DNA from: Bacillota bacterium
GTDB taxonomy: Bacteria; Bacillota; Negativicutes; CTSoil-072
DNA length: 47,964 nt
Assembly (NCBI GenBank): GCA_017889545.1
Contig: JAGFZV010000024.1
Span: 1-47,964 of the forward strand
Reading direction: 5' to 3'
Below are positions 24,595-32,825 of this stretch, in pieces. Each line of letters begins with the position of its first letter. Position 1 is the first letter of the stretch. The notes beneath the pieces were generated by a model that had not been told where the DNA came from, did no database searches, and saw only the letters and a list, made by a program, of their open reading frames with translations. A program made the position numbers and the translations under genes.

Positions 24595-25162
24595 AACTTA
24601 TAAGAGGAAACTCCTGATACACAGGATTTCGTTTTGCGTCAGCCAATGCACGCGTTATAAAAGCCACGTGTTCCTTAAAATCAACATTCATTGCCTCAGC
24701 ACTGTCGATAATTGTCTGGCGGTTTACAGCACGGGCAAATGCTTTATCTTTCATTTTTTTCATCACTGATTTTACTTCCAGGTTATCCAAATCTTTATCC
24801 GGACGAACCAGCGCACAAGCAATGACGAACCCTGTTAATTCATCAACTGCCAGTAAAGTTTTCTGTAGTTGCGTCCGCTCGCGGTCCCAATCACGGGCAT
24901 GAGATTCGACATTGGTGATAAAATCAGTATCATAACCATAATCTGATAATATTTCACGCGCATGATGCGGATGGTCATCGGGAAATTGTTCAAAATCAAT
25001 ATCGTGCAATAATCCCACCGCGCCCCAATATTCTTCCTCTTCGCCATATTTCACAGCATAGGCGCGCATGGCAATCTCGACCGCTAAACAATGCTTTAAA
25101 AGAACATCGTTGGTTACATGCTTGTTTAAAATGTCCCATACATATTGTCGTTTTGTTTGCAT
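24593..25162 (-). CDS. HD domain protein (HDIG-type hydrolase)
   Basis: 189 aa with an HD metal-dependent phosphohydrolase fold. An early His (KHCLAVEIAMRAYA) is followed by LLHDIDFEQFPDDHPHHARE near residues 52-69, giving the HD pair and a further His pair. ESHARDWD near residue 86 and ALLAVDELTGFVIACALV-like text (LAVDELTGFV) near residue 104 provide further ligands. Proteins of this type are widespread in Firmicutes and often called HAD/HDIG hydrolases; the substrate is unknown. GAGGAGG precedes the ATG. It follows the ABC transporter by 27 bases and may share its transcript. Confidence 0.85.
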   Translation of the reverse strand: MQTKRQYVWDILNKHVTNDVLLKHCLAVEIAMRAYAVKYGEEEEYWGAVGLLHDIDFEQFPDDHPHHAREILSDYGYDTDFITNVESHARDWDRERTQLQKTLLAVDELTGFVIACALVRPDKDLDNLEVKSVMKKMKDKAFARAVNRQTIIDSAEAMNVDFKEHVAFITRALADAKRNPVYQEFPLIS

Positions 25163-25189
25163 TTCAAAAAATCCTCCTCTGTGTTTCTA

Positions 25190-26905
25190 TCATTTCATCA
25201 GTTCCTCACGTTGGACCGCCTGGGCATAAAGTCCGCCGCATCTTAGCAATTCTTCGTGCAACCCAGTTTCAACAATTTGACCATCTACAAGGTAAATCAC
25301 TTTATCCGAAGGCAATAACGTCGACAAACGATGAGTGATAATAAATGTTGTACGCCCCACGCTAACTTGACGGATCGCTTCCATAACCTGTTTTTCCGCC
25401 TGTGCGTCAAGTGCCGCAGTCGGCTCGTCCAGCAATAAGATAGCCGGCTGCATAATCATTGCCCGTGCAATTGCAATCCGCTGCCGCTGGCCTCCCGATA
25501 AATTCCCCCCCAGTTCGCCAACCAGAGTATTATATCCAGATGGAAAATCAACAATAAAATCATGTGCTTTTGCCATCCGGGCCGCCTTTTCGACTTCCGC
25601 GAAACTGGCATCCGGCCGGCCATATTTAATATTTTCTATGATGCTCGTATTAAACAAAATTGGTTCCTGTTGGATGAAGCCAATATGCCGACGCAAAGAG
25701 CGGATTGTCAACTTTCTGATATCAATCCCATCAAGACAGATCATTCCTTGGACCGGGTCATAAAACCGCAGCAGCAAATTAGCAAAAGAAGACTTCCCTG
25801 CACCGCTCGGGCCAACAATCGCTATGACATCTCCCGGCCGCGCAATGACCTGAATATCCTTTAAAATATCTGCATCCGGCAAATAACGGAATGCAACATG
25901 ATCAAAATTAACCAATCCCTTAGCCTCTACTAGTTCAATCTCCCCATCCAATACAGTATGGCGTTGTTCGTACAAAGAGTGAATCCTCCGCCAGGCAACC
26001 GTTCCCAGTTTCAAACGCGTAACCGCCTCACTCATTTTGCGAACCGGCATCGGAACATTAATAATATAAACCAAAAACGCAAACATGCCGCCGATTGTCA
26101 GCTGACCATCAATGACCTCCCGCCCGCCATACCAAACAATAATCGTAATTCCGATTGCTGCTAAAAATTCTACGAGTGGAACCAAAATTGCGTTTAGTCG
26201 TTGGGCTTTGAGAAAGTCCGTGGCAGCTTCATGTACTTTCATACTGAAATTCCGGTATTCGTGTTCTTCACGAACATAACTTTGCACAAGCATAACAGAC
26301 AATAAAAATTGATGTAAAATGGCATTGACTGTGGCCAATGTATGTTGAACCAGCAGATTTAGCCCGGCAATTTTTTTGTTAAAAAAAGTAATGGCAACGA
26401 TAATAAACGGTAAAGTGGCAAAAGTAACCACTGCTAGTTTCCAGTCAAAATAAATCATAATAACAACAATTGCCGCTAAATTCAGCGTTTCTACCACTAA
26501 ATCCGGAATACCCTGCGAAACCGATTGCTGGATCAGTAAAAGATCGTTTGTAAACAAAGACATAATCTCACCGGTTGGGTTGCTGATAAAATATGCATAA
26601 TCCTGGCACTGGAGGCGTTGAAACATATTCTGGCGCAAAGCAGCAAGCATCTTATGGCCTGCTTTAGCCATCACATATCCATATAAATAAAAGAATACAC
26701 CCCGGATGAAATATAAAATCACAATACCAATTGCAATCACGTGTAAATAATCAACATCACCTTGGATAAGCGCGTCATCAATTAAAAATTTCATCACTAA
26801 TGGAGCGGACAATCCAGCCAAACTGGCCAAAATATAGCACAGAAGAGCGATGATGACTAAGGGCCAATATAATACTATAAAATAATTCCAATAAAAATTT
26901 TTCAT
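25190..26905 (-). CDS. ABC exporter, fused permease and ATPase
   Basis: A 571-aa half-transporter of the MsbA/multidrug type that would act as a homo- or heterodimer in the inner membrane. Six transmembrane helices (about residues 10-290) are followed by the nucleotide-binding domain. Walker A is GPSGAGKSSFANLL near residue 364, the Q-loop is IGFIQQEPILF, the signature is LSGGQRQRIAIARA near residue 473, Walker B is ILLLDEPTAALD and the H-loop is ITHRLSTL. In a diderm Firmicute it could be the lipid A flippase MsbA or a drug exporter; sequence alone does not decide. Confidence 0.92.
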   Translation of the reverse strand: MKNFYWNYFIVLYWPLVIIALLCYILASLAGLSAPLVMKFLIDDALIQGDVDYLHVIAIGIVILYFIRGVFFYLYGYVMAKAGHKMLAALRQNMFQRLQCQDYAYFISNPTGEIMSLFTNDLLLIQQSVSQGIPDLVVETLNLAAIVVIMIYFDWKLAVVTFATLPFIIVAITFFNKKIAGLNLLVQHTLATVNAILHQFLLSVMLVQSYVREEHEYRNFSMKVHEAATDFLKAQRLNAILVPLVEFLAAIGITIIVWYGGREVIDGQLTIGGMFAFLVYIINVPMPVRKMSEAVTRLKLGTVAWRRIHSLYEQRHTVLDGEIELVEAKGLVNFDHVAFRYLPDADILKDIQVIARPGDVIAIVGPSGAGKSSFANLLLRFYDPVQGMICLDGIDIRKLTIRSLRRHIGFIQQEPILFNTSIIENIKYGRPDASFAEVEKAARMAKAHDFIVDFPSGYNTLVGELGGNLSGGQRQRIAIARAMIMQPAILLLDEPTAALDAQAEKQVMEAIRQVSVGRTTFIITHRLSTLLPSDKVIYLVDGQIVETGLHEELLRCGGLYAQAVQREELMK

Positions 26906-26992
26906 AAACCCTCAATCAATACATACTTTCTATAGTATAACCGAAAAACGGACTTGATTGTACCCTGAATTCATAAAGACCGTCTTTTATTC

Positions 26993-27023
26993 CCAAAAAA
27001 ATGGGGAAGGCATAAGCCTTCCC
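26993..27023 (-). terminator. Terminator after NlpC/P60 gene
   Basis: GGGAAGGC-TTAT-GCCTTCCC followed by CATTTTTTTGGG on the minus strand, directly after the hydrolase stop codon. A strong intrinsic terminator. Confidence 0.9.
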
Positions 27024-27031
27024 TTCTCAAA

Positions 27032-27697
27032 TTACAGTACCCGCCGCGCGCCAATATAACGGGCGCCCCAGTAGCCGCTGCCCAAGCTGGCGATTGCCAC
27101 GCCCTGACTGGAAGTAGCACTGATGAATTGTCCGTTGCCCAAGTAAATGCCACTATGGGAAACGCCTTCCTCATATGTAGAAAAAAACACAAGATCGCCT
27201 GCTTGCAACCGGTTATAAGAAACCGGTTGACCAACACCATACTGTGCATCAGCCGTCCGTGGCAAAATAATACCACTTTGACCATAGACGAAACGGGTAA
27301 ATCCAGAACAATCAAATCCGTCCGGCGTCGTACCGCCGAACACATACGGGACTCCGAGATAACGGGAAGCCGATTGGATCACACGTCTGATCGTTGAGCT
27401 GGAACCGTCACGGCTTGCGGGGATTTCCCGGCCTAATAAGGCGCGATACGTATCCGCTCCGACAACACCATCTGTTTCTAACCCACGATCTTGTTGAAAT
27501 CTCTTAATTGCTTCCGTCGTCAATGAACCGAAGTCGCCATCAGAGCCGCCAGGATGATAACCAAGGGATGCTAACCGCGATTGAATAGCAGTGATCTCTT
27601 CCCCTGAATCACCTTCCCTGTACGCTCCTGCTGCACTGGCGCTGGAAAAAACACCAAACAGCAATACAAAAACCACCAAAACCCGAACCAAATGCAC
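27032..27697 (-). CDS. NlpC/P60 cell-wall endopeptidase with PG-binding domain
   Basis: Secreted peptidoglycan hydrolase, 221 aa. It has a signal peptide (about 1-23, ending SASA-AGA). A PG_binding_1 repeat follows (EEITAIQSRLASLGYHPGGSDGDFG...TDGVVG), then an NlpC/P60 domain with the catalytic DCSGFTRFVYG (Cys near residue 130), the His in GVSHSGIYLG and a later polar residue. It would cleave stem peptides (gamma-D-Glu to diamino acid). The GTG start has GAGGGG eleven bases before it. A c-di-AMP riboswitch precedes the gene, the classical partner for such hydrolases. Confidence 0.93.
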   Translation of the reverse strand: MHLVRVLVVFVLLFGVFSSASAAGAYREGDSGEEITAIQSRLASLGYHPGGSDGDFGSLTTEAIKRFQQDRGLETDGVVGADTYRALLGREIPASRDGSSSTIRRVIQSASRYLGVPYVFGGTTPDGFDCSGFTRFVYGQSGIILPRTADAQYGVGQPVSYNRLQAGDLVFFSTYEEGVSHSGIYLGNGQFISATSSQGVAIASLGSGYWGARYIGARRVL

Positions 27698-27715
27698 CTG
27701 GTAATTAACCCCTCT

Positions 27716-27846
27716 CTTCAGCCTCCGAGGTTAGCTGACGGGTTAGGGTTGAGATACCCCCCATCGTCCTGACAAACATAGCCTTATCAGGAAAATTTCA
27801 CCCCTTATAAATTGGTTCCCCCGTACCCGAGTTGGATTCGGCTTTT
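27716..27846 (-). ncRNA. ydaO/yuaA c-di-AMP riboswitch
   Basis: On the minus strand the segment contains the conserved pieces of the ydaO-yuaA class in order: GGGTACGGGGGAACCAA, GGGGTGAA, GGCTATGTTTGTCAGGAC, GGTATCTCAACCC and ACCCGTCAGCTAACCTCG. It is framed by an AGCC/GGCT closing stem. The RNA senses cyclic di-AMP and normally shuts off cell-wall hydrolase and osmolyte genes when ligand is high (established knowledge). It ends about 20 bases before the NlpC/P60 start, so control could be by termination or by hiding the ribosome site; no separate terminator is obvious. Confidence 0.95.
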
Positions 27847-27885
27847 CTTTGCACTCGACTAGTTTGTACAGTTCGACTGATATTG

Positions 27886-28851
27886 TCAGAATCCTGTCGA
27901 ACAAATATTCTCTTTGTTATCTAAATCATGTTTCAACTCATCGCGCACTAAATATAAAGGTCTTTGTTTTACCTCATCAAAAATCCGACCGACATATTCG
28001 CCGACAATACCGACCCCCAACAATTGAAGCCCGCCTAAAAACAGTATACTGGCCGAAATAGTAGCCCACCCCGGTACAGCTTCATTCGTAAAGAATTTGA
28101 TGAATAAAACATGTAATGTTAATCCAAAACTGATTAAACTAAACACTATTCCAGAATAAAATGCAAACCTGAGCGGCATTCTGGAATATGCCGTAATTCC
28201 ATCCAAAGCAAAGTGCAGCATTTTTGCCACGGAGTACTTGGATTGACCGGCATAGCGGCGTAAAGCCGTAAACTCTAAAGTAGTCTGACGGTAACCAATA
28301 GAGTCAACCATACCGCGGATAAAACGGGCTTTTTCTTTAAAACGGCGAAAACTGAGAACCACTTTTTTATCCAACAGACGAAAATCCGATCCACCCTCTG
28401 TAATATGAACATTTGACATGGCATTAATTAACTTATAAAACATATTGGAAGTAAATTTCTTAAAAATCGAAATTCCTTCCGTGCGAAGCCGAACCGTTTT
28501 TACGACTTCATAGCCCTCCTCCCACTTTTCCAGAATAGCCGGCAACAGTTCCGGAGGATGCTGCATATCGCCGTCCATTGTAATTACAGCATCGCCGCCT
28601 GCATGATCCAACCCGCAAGTCAAGGCGACCTGATGACCAAAATTACGCGCCAGAATAAACGCCCTGACCCGATGATCTTTAGCAGCTAATCGATCAAGAA
28701 TCAACGGTGTTGCATCACTGGACCCATCATCTACGAACACCAGTTCAAATCGATACGATAATTTTTCCATGTGACGACAAACTTCTTGATAAAAAACATC
28801 TAGATTATCCTGTTCGTTAAATACCGGCACCACAATTGAAATAAATTTCAT
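27886..28851 (-). CDS. GT2 glycosyltransferase, polyprenyl-phosphate type (GtrB/DPM1-like)
   Basis: 321 aa. The N-terminal GT-A domain has VPVFNEQDNL, FVDDGSSDATPLIL near residue 40 and TMDGDMQHPPELL near residue 91 (the DxD-type metal site). The C-terminal part has two transmembrane helices (about 232-255 and 265-290), the arrangement of GtrB, ArnC and bactoprenol glucosyltransferases. It would load a sugar onto undecaprenyl phosphate for periplasmic glycosylation of lipid A, teichoic acid or O-antigen; the sugar cannot be told. GGAGG stands before the ATG. No flippase or third-component gene is adjacent. Confidence 0.9.
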   Translation of the reverse strand: MKFISIVVPVFNEQDNLDVFYQEVCRHMEKLSYRFELVFVDDGSSDATPLILDRLAAKDHRVRAFILARNFGHQVALTCGLDHAGGDAVITMDGDMQHPPELLPAILEKWEEGYEVVKTVRLRTEGISIFKKFTSNMFYKLINAMSNVHITEGGSDFRLLDKKVVLSFRRFKEKARFIRGMVDSIGYRQTTLEFTALRRYAGQSKYSVAKMLHFALDGITAYSRMPLRFAFYSGIVFSLISFGLTLHVLFIKFFTNEAVPGWATISASILFLGGLQLLGVGIVGEYVGRIFDEVKQRPLYLVRDELKHDLDNKENICSTGF

Positions 28852-28944
28852 ATTTTGCCTCCTTGAGCAATCGTAAACTATAACACGAATAGTTGTCCAA
28901 CCATTCGGTTGTCTGCAAATTCAAATTCACATCTATAATATCAT

Positions 28945-29004
28945 AAAAAAATAATAACGTAAAAAAATCGCTGCAGCTGCACAGTCCATTTTCTTACGTT
29001 ATTA
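28945..29004 (-). terminator. Strong terminator of the hydrogenase operon
   Basis: An 11-bp stem (TAATAACGTAA/TTACGTTATTA) extended by an A-rich/T-rich stem and followed on the minus strand by seven T. It begins 2 bases after the TAG stop of the selenoprotein frame, which supports that frame as the true end of the operon. The loop holds GGACTGTGCAGCTGCAGCG, which resembles the core of the dispersed repeat. Confidence 0.9.
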
Positions 29005-29006
29005 CA

Positions 29007-29294
29007 CTAAATAATTTTCCAGCCTTCAATATGAAGCGATTTAAGCCAAAAAAACTTTCGTAGAACAATCTTCAGATCAAACGGGGATTCAAAAGCAACC
29101 GGAACATACACTAAAATTCCATTGATTCTGTTCGCTTTATATTTTTCCGGATTATGCGGCATGCCCAATCGCACGGATGGGCCAAGGTTAATTCGCCCTC
29201 AGCACATTGCCATCCGCTGAGCATCAAAAATGAAAACAGAACCGCCCTTTACCCGGATATATTCAGCAGCATCTTGATCAACAGAAATATCCAC
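29007..29294 (-). CDS. CC/Se-motif family selenoprotein, UGA read as Sec
   Basis: A 95-codon frame that stops at 29199 in normal translation but continues for 63 codons to TAG at 29007 if the UGA is read as selenocysteine. Before the UGA: a short acidic part, then AAEYIRVKGGSVFIFDAQRMAMC. After it: GRINLGPSVRLGMPHNPEKY and a conserved-looking C-terminus ending FFWLKSLHIEGWKII. The Cys-Sec pair followed by GPSVRLG is what I know of the CC/Se motif (seleno)protein family, whose Cys forms have CC here; its function is unknown to me. The start is uncertain: GTG at 29294 (AAGGA 13 bases upstream) or GTG at 29306. A bSECIS-like hairpin follows the UGA. It is the last gene of the hydrogenase operon and ends 2 bases before the terminator. 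Confidence 0.82.
29156..29182 (-). promoter_or_regulatory. Candidate bacterial SECIS element
   Basis: Starting about 16 bases after the UGA, GCCCA pairs with TGGGC, then TC pairs with GA, leaving a single bulged U and a five-base apical loop CGTGC that contains GU. A hairpin with a bulged U and GU in the loop at this distance is the known bSECIS pattern recognised by SelB (from E. coli fdhF). Boundaries are approximate. Confidence 0.55.
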
Positions 29295-29322
29295 AGCTGC
29301 ATTCACATCCTTTTTTATCGAC

Positions 29323-29703
29323 TTAACCGGACAGTCTCTCTGACAAAGATTTTTGATCCTGCAAAATATCTTCCATTTGCGCTCCCGCCACGTTTGGAAA
29401 TGCACAGATTTCAATCGTTTCCAAAACAGGCTTATGGTTCTGATCATAAAAAACTCCGAACCAAACTCCCGATGTTCCGCTTTCAACCCATTCAGCAGGC
29501 TCGGCCGTATCATTAAGTTCAATTTTTATACTGCCTTGGCCCAAAAAATCACGAATCATTTGCCTTTCTTCGAGAGACAAGGCCATTTTATCCGAAAAAA
29601 TAGTCCATTCTTGCCGATGTTGCAGAAAATTAGTCAAAGCCTGATTAATTTCCTCCAAAACCGCCAGAGCAGCCGGCGACAAACCAGCAGTTGCTTTACT
29701 CAC
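29323..29703 (-). CDS. HupH/HyaF-like hydrogenase assembly protein
   Basis: 126 aa. After a helical N-terminus it has MIRDFLGQGSIKIELNDTAEPAEWVESGTSGVWFG..., which fits the C-terminal HupH domain (LGEGEV-x-W-x-T-x-PGVW-type) of HyaF/HupH hydrogenase accessory proteins. It then has LETIEICAFPNVAGAQ. Such proteins help assemble the small subunit in oxygen-exposed or Tat-exported uptake hydrogenases. It is shorter than usual HupH (about 280 aa) because only one domain is present, a form seen in some anaerobes. It overlaps the protease gene by 8 bases. Confidence 0.75.
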   Translation of the reverse strand: MSKATAGLSPAALAVLEEINQALTNFLQHRQEWTIFSDKMALSLEERQMIRDFLGQGSIKIELNDTAEPAEWVESGTSGVWFGVFYDQNHKPVLETIEICAFPNVAGAQMEDILQDQKSLSERLSG

Positions 29704-30181
29704 GATCTATAACCTCAACTTTCCAGTCAGCCAAAAGAGCCAGTACTTTCGTAATAACCGGTTCAACAGACTGAGCCACAACCGGAGTCAAATCCAGTCC
29801 AACATCAATTACAGCGGGCTGCACTCCCATAACCACCAATTCCTGCAACGGTTTTTCCAAAACATCAAGCGCAGCAAGAACATCCTGAATACCTAAATCA
29901 TGAACCGATATTTTTTCACGAAAATAAGTTTTTACGGCCTCTTTTTCAAACTGATAGATGGAACCCGGCGGCAAACTGCCATCAATGGCATCAATAATAA
30001 TTACCCTATCCGTTCCCAACAAGAATCTCATTAATTCCATACCCAGCGTTCCGCCGTCCAGCACTTCAACATTCTCAGGGAAGGTATAGCGCCGGGTCAT
30101 CTCTTCAACGACCCGAACGCCAACTCCTTCATCCTTCAGTAAAATATTTCCAACACCCAATACCGTAATTTTGTCTGTCAT
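29696..30181 (-). CDS. hyaD: Hydrogenase maturation protease (HyaD/HybD type)
   Basis: A 161-aa endopeptidase that removes the C-terminal tail of the [NiFe] large subunit after nickel insertion. It starts ITVLGVGNILLKDEGVGVRVVEEM, the family signature with the metal-binding Glu near residue 18. LDGGTLGMELMRFL (with Asp) follows near residue 41 and SVHDLGIQDVL (His) near residue 93, which are the nickel-sensing ligands. It overlaps the cytochrome b gene by 4 bases. Confidence 0.94.
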   Translation of the reverse strand: MTDKITVLGVGNILLKDEGVGVRVVEEMTRRYTFPENVEVLDGGTLGMELMRFLLGTDRVIIIDAIDGSLPPGSIYQFEKEAVKTYFREKISVHDLGIQDVLAALDVLEKPLQELVVMGVQPAVIDVGLDLTPVVAQSVEPVITKVLALLADWKVEVIDRE

Positions 30182-30876
30182 TTAATATCTCCAATATCTT
30201 CCGGTTCTTCATGGAAATACTTAACACCGGAAAACATACTTGAGATCTCGCCATTTTTCTCCCTCGCATCCTCCCGAAGTGATAAATATACATGAGCGAT
30301 GGCAAAAATGATAAAAATCCAAGCAATGTAATGGTGAACTAAATGTACCGTATACTCCCCGCCAAACCAAGCATTCACCCTGCCAAATATCGCAGCACCC
30401 CAACCATTGGGATGGATCATATAATACATGGCAAACCCGGTAATCGCTTCAATAAATAGCAGAATATAAACGAACGCATAACTTGCTCTCGCCATTTGGT
30501 TGCGCAAATATGGCTTATGTGTAGAACGAAGAAATGTATAATGCATTGCTACGTCCACTGTTCCAGTCCAATACGCACTTGTCCAAGGCCTCGGAAACAG
30601 CCTGTCGCCTTTATTAATCACAAATCCATAAACCCGTAATATAAACGAAGCGACGAAGATAAACGCTACAACAAAGTGAACGTAGCGCATGGTTTCCATG
30701 GAAAATAGATTGGCCACAGCGAAAGTCGGCTCTTCACTCTGCGTCCCAATATAACCTGGATCACCAATATATAACCCGGTAACAAACAAGGTAATTATCG
30801 ATACCACCATTACCCAATGAAAAATACGAAGTTCCGGGCTAAACACATAATATGGTTTTACACTATGGTCTTTCAT
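30178..30876 (-). CDS. hyaC: [NiFe] hydrogenase cytochrome b subunit (HyaC type)
   Basis: A 232-aa integral membrane di-haem cytochrome b that takes electrons from the hydrogenase small subunit to the quinone pool. Transmembrane stretches are visible near WVMVVSIITLFVTGLYIG, YVHFVVAFIFVASFILRVY, FVYILLFIEAITGFAMYYM and HHYIAWIFIIFAIAHVYLSL. Histidines in helices (FHW, RYVHF, HLVHHY) can act as haem ligands. The frame is open upstream to 30912, but AAAGGAGGG stands 6 bases before the ATG at 30876, so that is the start. It follows the large subunit gene by about 20 bases. Confidence 0.94.
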   Translation of the reverse strand: MKDHSVKPYYVFSPELRIFHWVMVVSIITLFVTGLYIGDPGYIGTQSEEPTFAVANLFSMETMRYVHFVVAFIFVASFILRVYGFVINKGDRLFPRPWTSAYWTGTVDVAMHYTFLRSTHKPYLRNQMARASYAFVYILLFIEAITGFAMYYMIHPNGWGAAIFGRVNAWFGGEYTVHLVHHYIAWIFIIFAIAHVYLSLREDAREKNGEISSMFSGVKYFHEEPEDIGDIK

Positions 30877-30899
30877 AGCTTGCCCTCCTTTCGTTCCTG

Positions 30900-32798
30900 T
30901 TAAAACTTGCAATAAGCATCAGTATGAATGACTGATATTTCTTTACCCTCGGCATCATAAAGGTGGGTAGCGCAAGCAAGACACGGGTCGAAAGAATGAA
31001 TGACTTTGAGGATTTCCAGAGGCTTATCCGCTATTTTGACTTTCGTATCAATCATTGCCGCTTCATAAGCGCCATAACCGGCCTTGCTGTCACGCGGACA
31101 AGCATTCCAGGTCGATGGAACAATCGCTTGGTAATTGGCAATCTTGCCGTCCTTAATAACCACCCAATGGCTCAATCCTCCGCGTGGAGCATCATGCAAG
31201 CCTACTCCTTTGGCTTCTTTTGGCCAGGTAGAAGGATCCCATTTCGCCGTATTGGCAACAGTCGTGTCGCCGGAACGGATATTTTTGACCAATTTTTCGA
31301 AGAAATACTTATTGATATAAGCCGACAATTGCGCATCCAAACCACGTACAGCTGTACGGCCTACAGTAGACAGCATCCAAACTTCCGGCGGTGCATTCAG
31401 CACTTTGGATACCGTGTCAATTTGATCCACAATCATTTTTTCCGCCCAAGTCGGATCCTGGATGACACCTTGTTTCACTTTGGTATAGACAACAATATAG
31501 CGGGCCAAAGGACCGACTTCAGCTGTCTTACCTTTCCATTTCGGCGTTTTCAGCCAAGAATATTTACCGGCTTCATCAAGATATTTCCAATCCTTCTTGG
31601 TTCCTTCCTTGGGTCCGGTAAATTGCGGTTTTGTGATTCCATTCCACGGATGTGCATCTTTCACTGCTTCAGGATACGCATACCAGGAGTGTTCAACGCC
31701 TTCCGCCAAAACATTCGGATCAACCAAATCCTTATTGTCCAGAGGAGAGAATGTCGCTTGCGCAGCTCCTTTGGCAAAATTTTCAACTACCCCATTGGAA
31801 CGGACCAGAAGATTCTTATGGTAACCGCCATTCGATGTACCTGAGTAGGTTTCTTCCGGATAATCTCCAAAACTCAACACACAATTTTTGGCAAGACCGC
31901 CGCCATCCAAATAACCTTTTTGCGCGTAAATATGTCCGATTGCCAAAAGATCCGGCAGGTAGAAATAATTTACAGCGGCAATGCCAAGATTGATCGATTG
32001 ATCGACAGCTGCCAGCCGTTCCGTATTGACTGGCGCATTCATATCATTCATGGAAATGGAACAAGGCATTCCGCCGACAATGTAGTGCGGATGAGGATTT
32101 TTGCCGCCAAATACAAGATGCGAAGTTACCAGTTCACGCTGCCTGTCCAACATATTGAGATAGTGGCTCACTGCCATAAGATGGACTTCCGGCGGCAATA
32201 GCGCATAATCAGGATGATCCCAATAATGAGCGGCAAAAATACCCAACTGACCACTCTCAACAATTTTTTTGACTTTCGACTGTACCGCGGCATAATAGAC
32301 AGTAGTCGCTTTGGGGAAATCTTTGGGATATGCATCCGTATCCAACGTTACCGGTCCCGACAGTGGCAAAGCATATTTTTCGAGAACCGTGTTTTGTAAA
32401 GCCGCAGTAGCTGCCGGATCCGCTTTCAGCGCTTCTACCGGACTGACCCAATCCAAGCCATGCAAATGATAGAAATGAATTAGATGATCCTGCACCGTTT
32501 GTGAAGCCGACATAATATTACGTATATAATTTGCATTTTTAGGAATTTCTATTCCCAAGGCATCCTCAACCGCCCGCAAAGAGGCCAAAGCATGTACAGT
32601 AGTGCAAACACCGCAGATGCGTTGTACGAACATCCACGCATCGCGAGGATCACGATCTTTACAAATCAATTCAATTCCCCGCCAGGCAGTACCGCTGGAC
32701 AACGCATCCGTAACTTTTCCAGATGATTCATCTATGTTTAACTCAACCCGTAAATGCCCCTCAAGCCGATTGACAGGGTCAACAACAATACGCTTCAT
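30900..32798 (-). CDS. hyaB: [NiFe] hydrogenase large subunit
   Basis: Catalytic subunit of a membrane-bound uptake hydrogenase, 632 aa. The N-terminal nickel ligands lie in RICGVCTTVHALAS near residue 61, the C-terminal ones in DPCLACATHLYDAEG near residue 607. The 18 residues or so after the His of DPCLACATH would be cut off by HyaD. All four metal ligands are Cys; no selenocysteine is used here. It is exported folded with the Tat-signal small subunit. GGAGGACAC stands before the ATG. Confidence 0.97.
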   Translation of the reverse strand: MKRIVVDPVNRLEGHLRVELNIDESSGKVTDALSSGTAWRGIELICKDRDPRDAWMFVQRICGVCTTVHALASLRAVEDALGIEIPKNANYIRNIMSASQTVQDHLIHFYHLHGLDWVSPVEALKADPAATAALQNTVLEKYALPLSGPVTLDTDAYPKDFPKATTVYYAAVQSKVKKIVESGQLGIFAAHYWDHPDYALLPPEVHLMAVSHYLNMLDRQRELVTSHLVFGGKNPHPHYIVGGMPCSISMNDMNAPVNTERLAAVDQSINLGIAAVNYFYLPDLLAIGHIYAQKGYLDGGGLAKNCVLSFGDYPEETYSGTSNGGYHKNLLVRSNGVVENFAKGAAQATFSPLDNKDLVDPNVLAEGVEHSWYAYPEAVKDAHPWNGITKPQFTGPKEGTKKDWKYLDEAGKYSWLKTPKWKGKTAEVGPLARYIVVYTKVKQGVIQDPTWAEKMIVDQIDTVSKVLNAPPEVWMLSTVGRTAVRGLDAQLSAYINKYFFEKLVKNIRSGDTTVANTAKWDPSTWPKEAKGVGLHDAPRGGLSHWVVIKDGKIANYQAIVPSTWNACPRDSKAGYGAYEAAMIDTKVKIADKPLEILKVIHSFDPCLACATHLYDAEGKEISVIHTDAYCKF

Positions 32799-32825
32799 GT
32801 ATAAGTGTCCTCCTATTCTTCCCTC

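Noticed and set aside
28969-28990. Further copy of the dispersed repeat in the hydrogenase terminator loop
   Set aside because: TCGCTGCAGCTGCACAGTCCAT resembles the core, but the match is short, carries insertions, and lies in a terminator loop; chance or convergence cannot be excluded, so I do not call it a copy.
30963-31844. 293-codon open frame on plus inside the hydrogenase large subunit
   Set aside because: It lies fully antisense to hyaB, which has all family motifs. No ribosome site, and the product has no recognisable domain. It is an effect of codon use on the other strand.
30900-32798. Selenocysteine in the hydrogenase large subunit ([NiFeSe] type)
   Set aside because: The nickel ligands read DPCLACATH with Cys at both places and no in-frame TGA.
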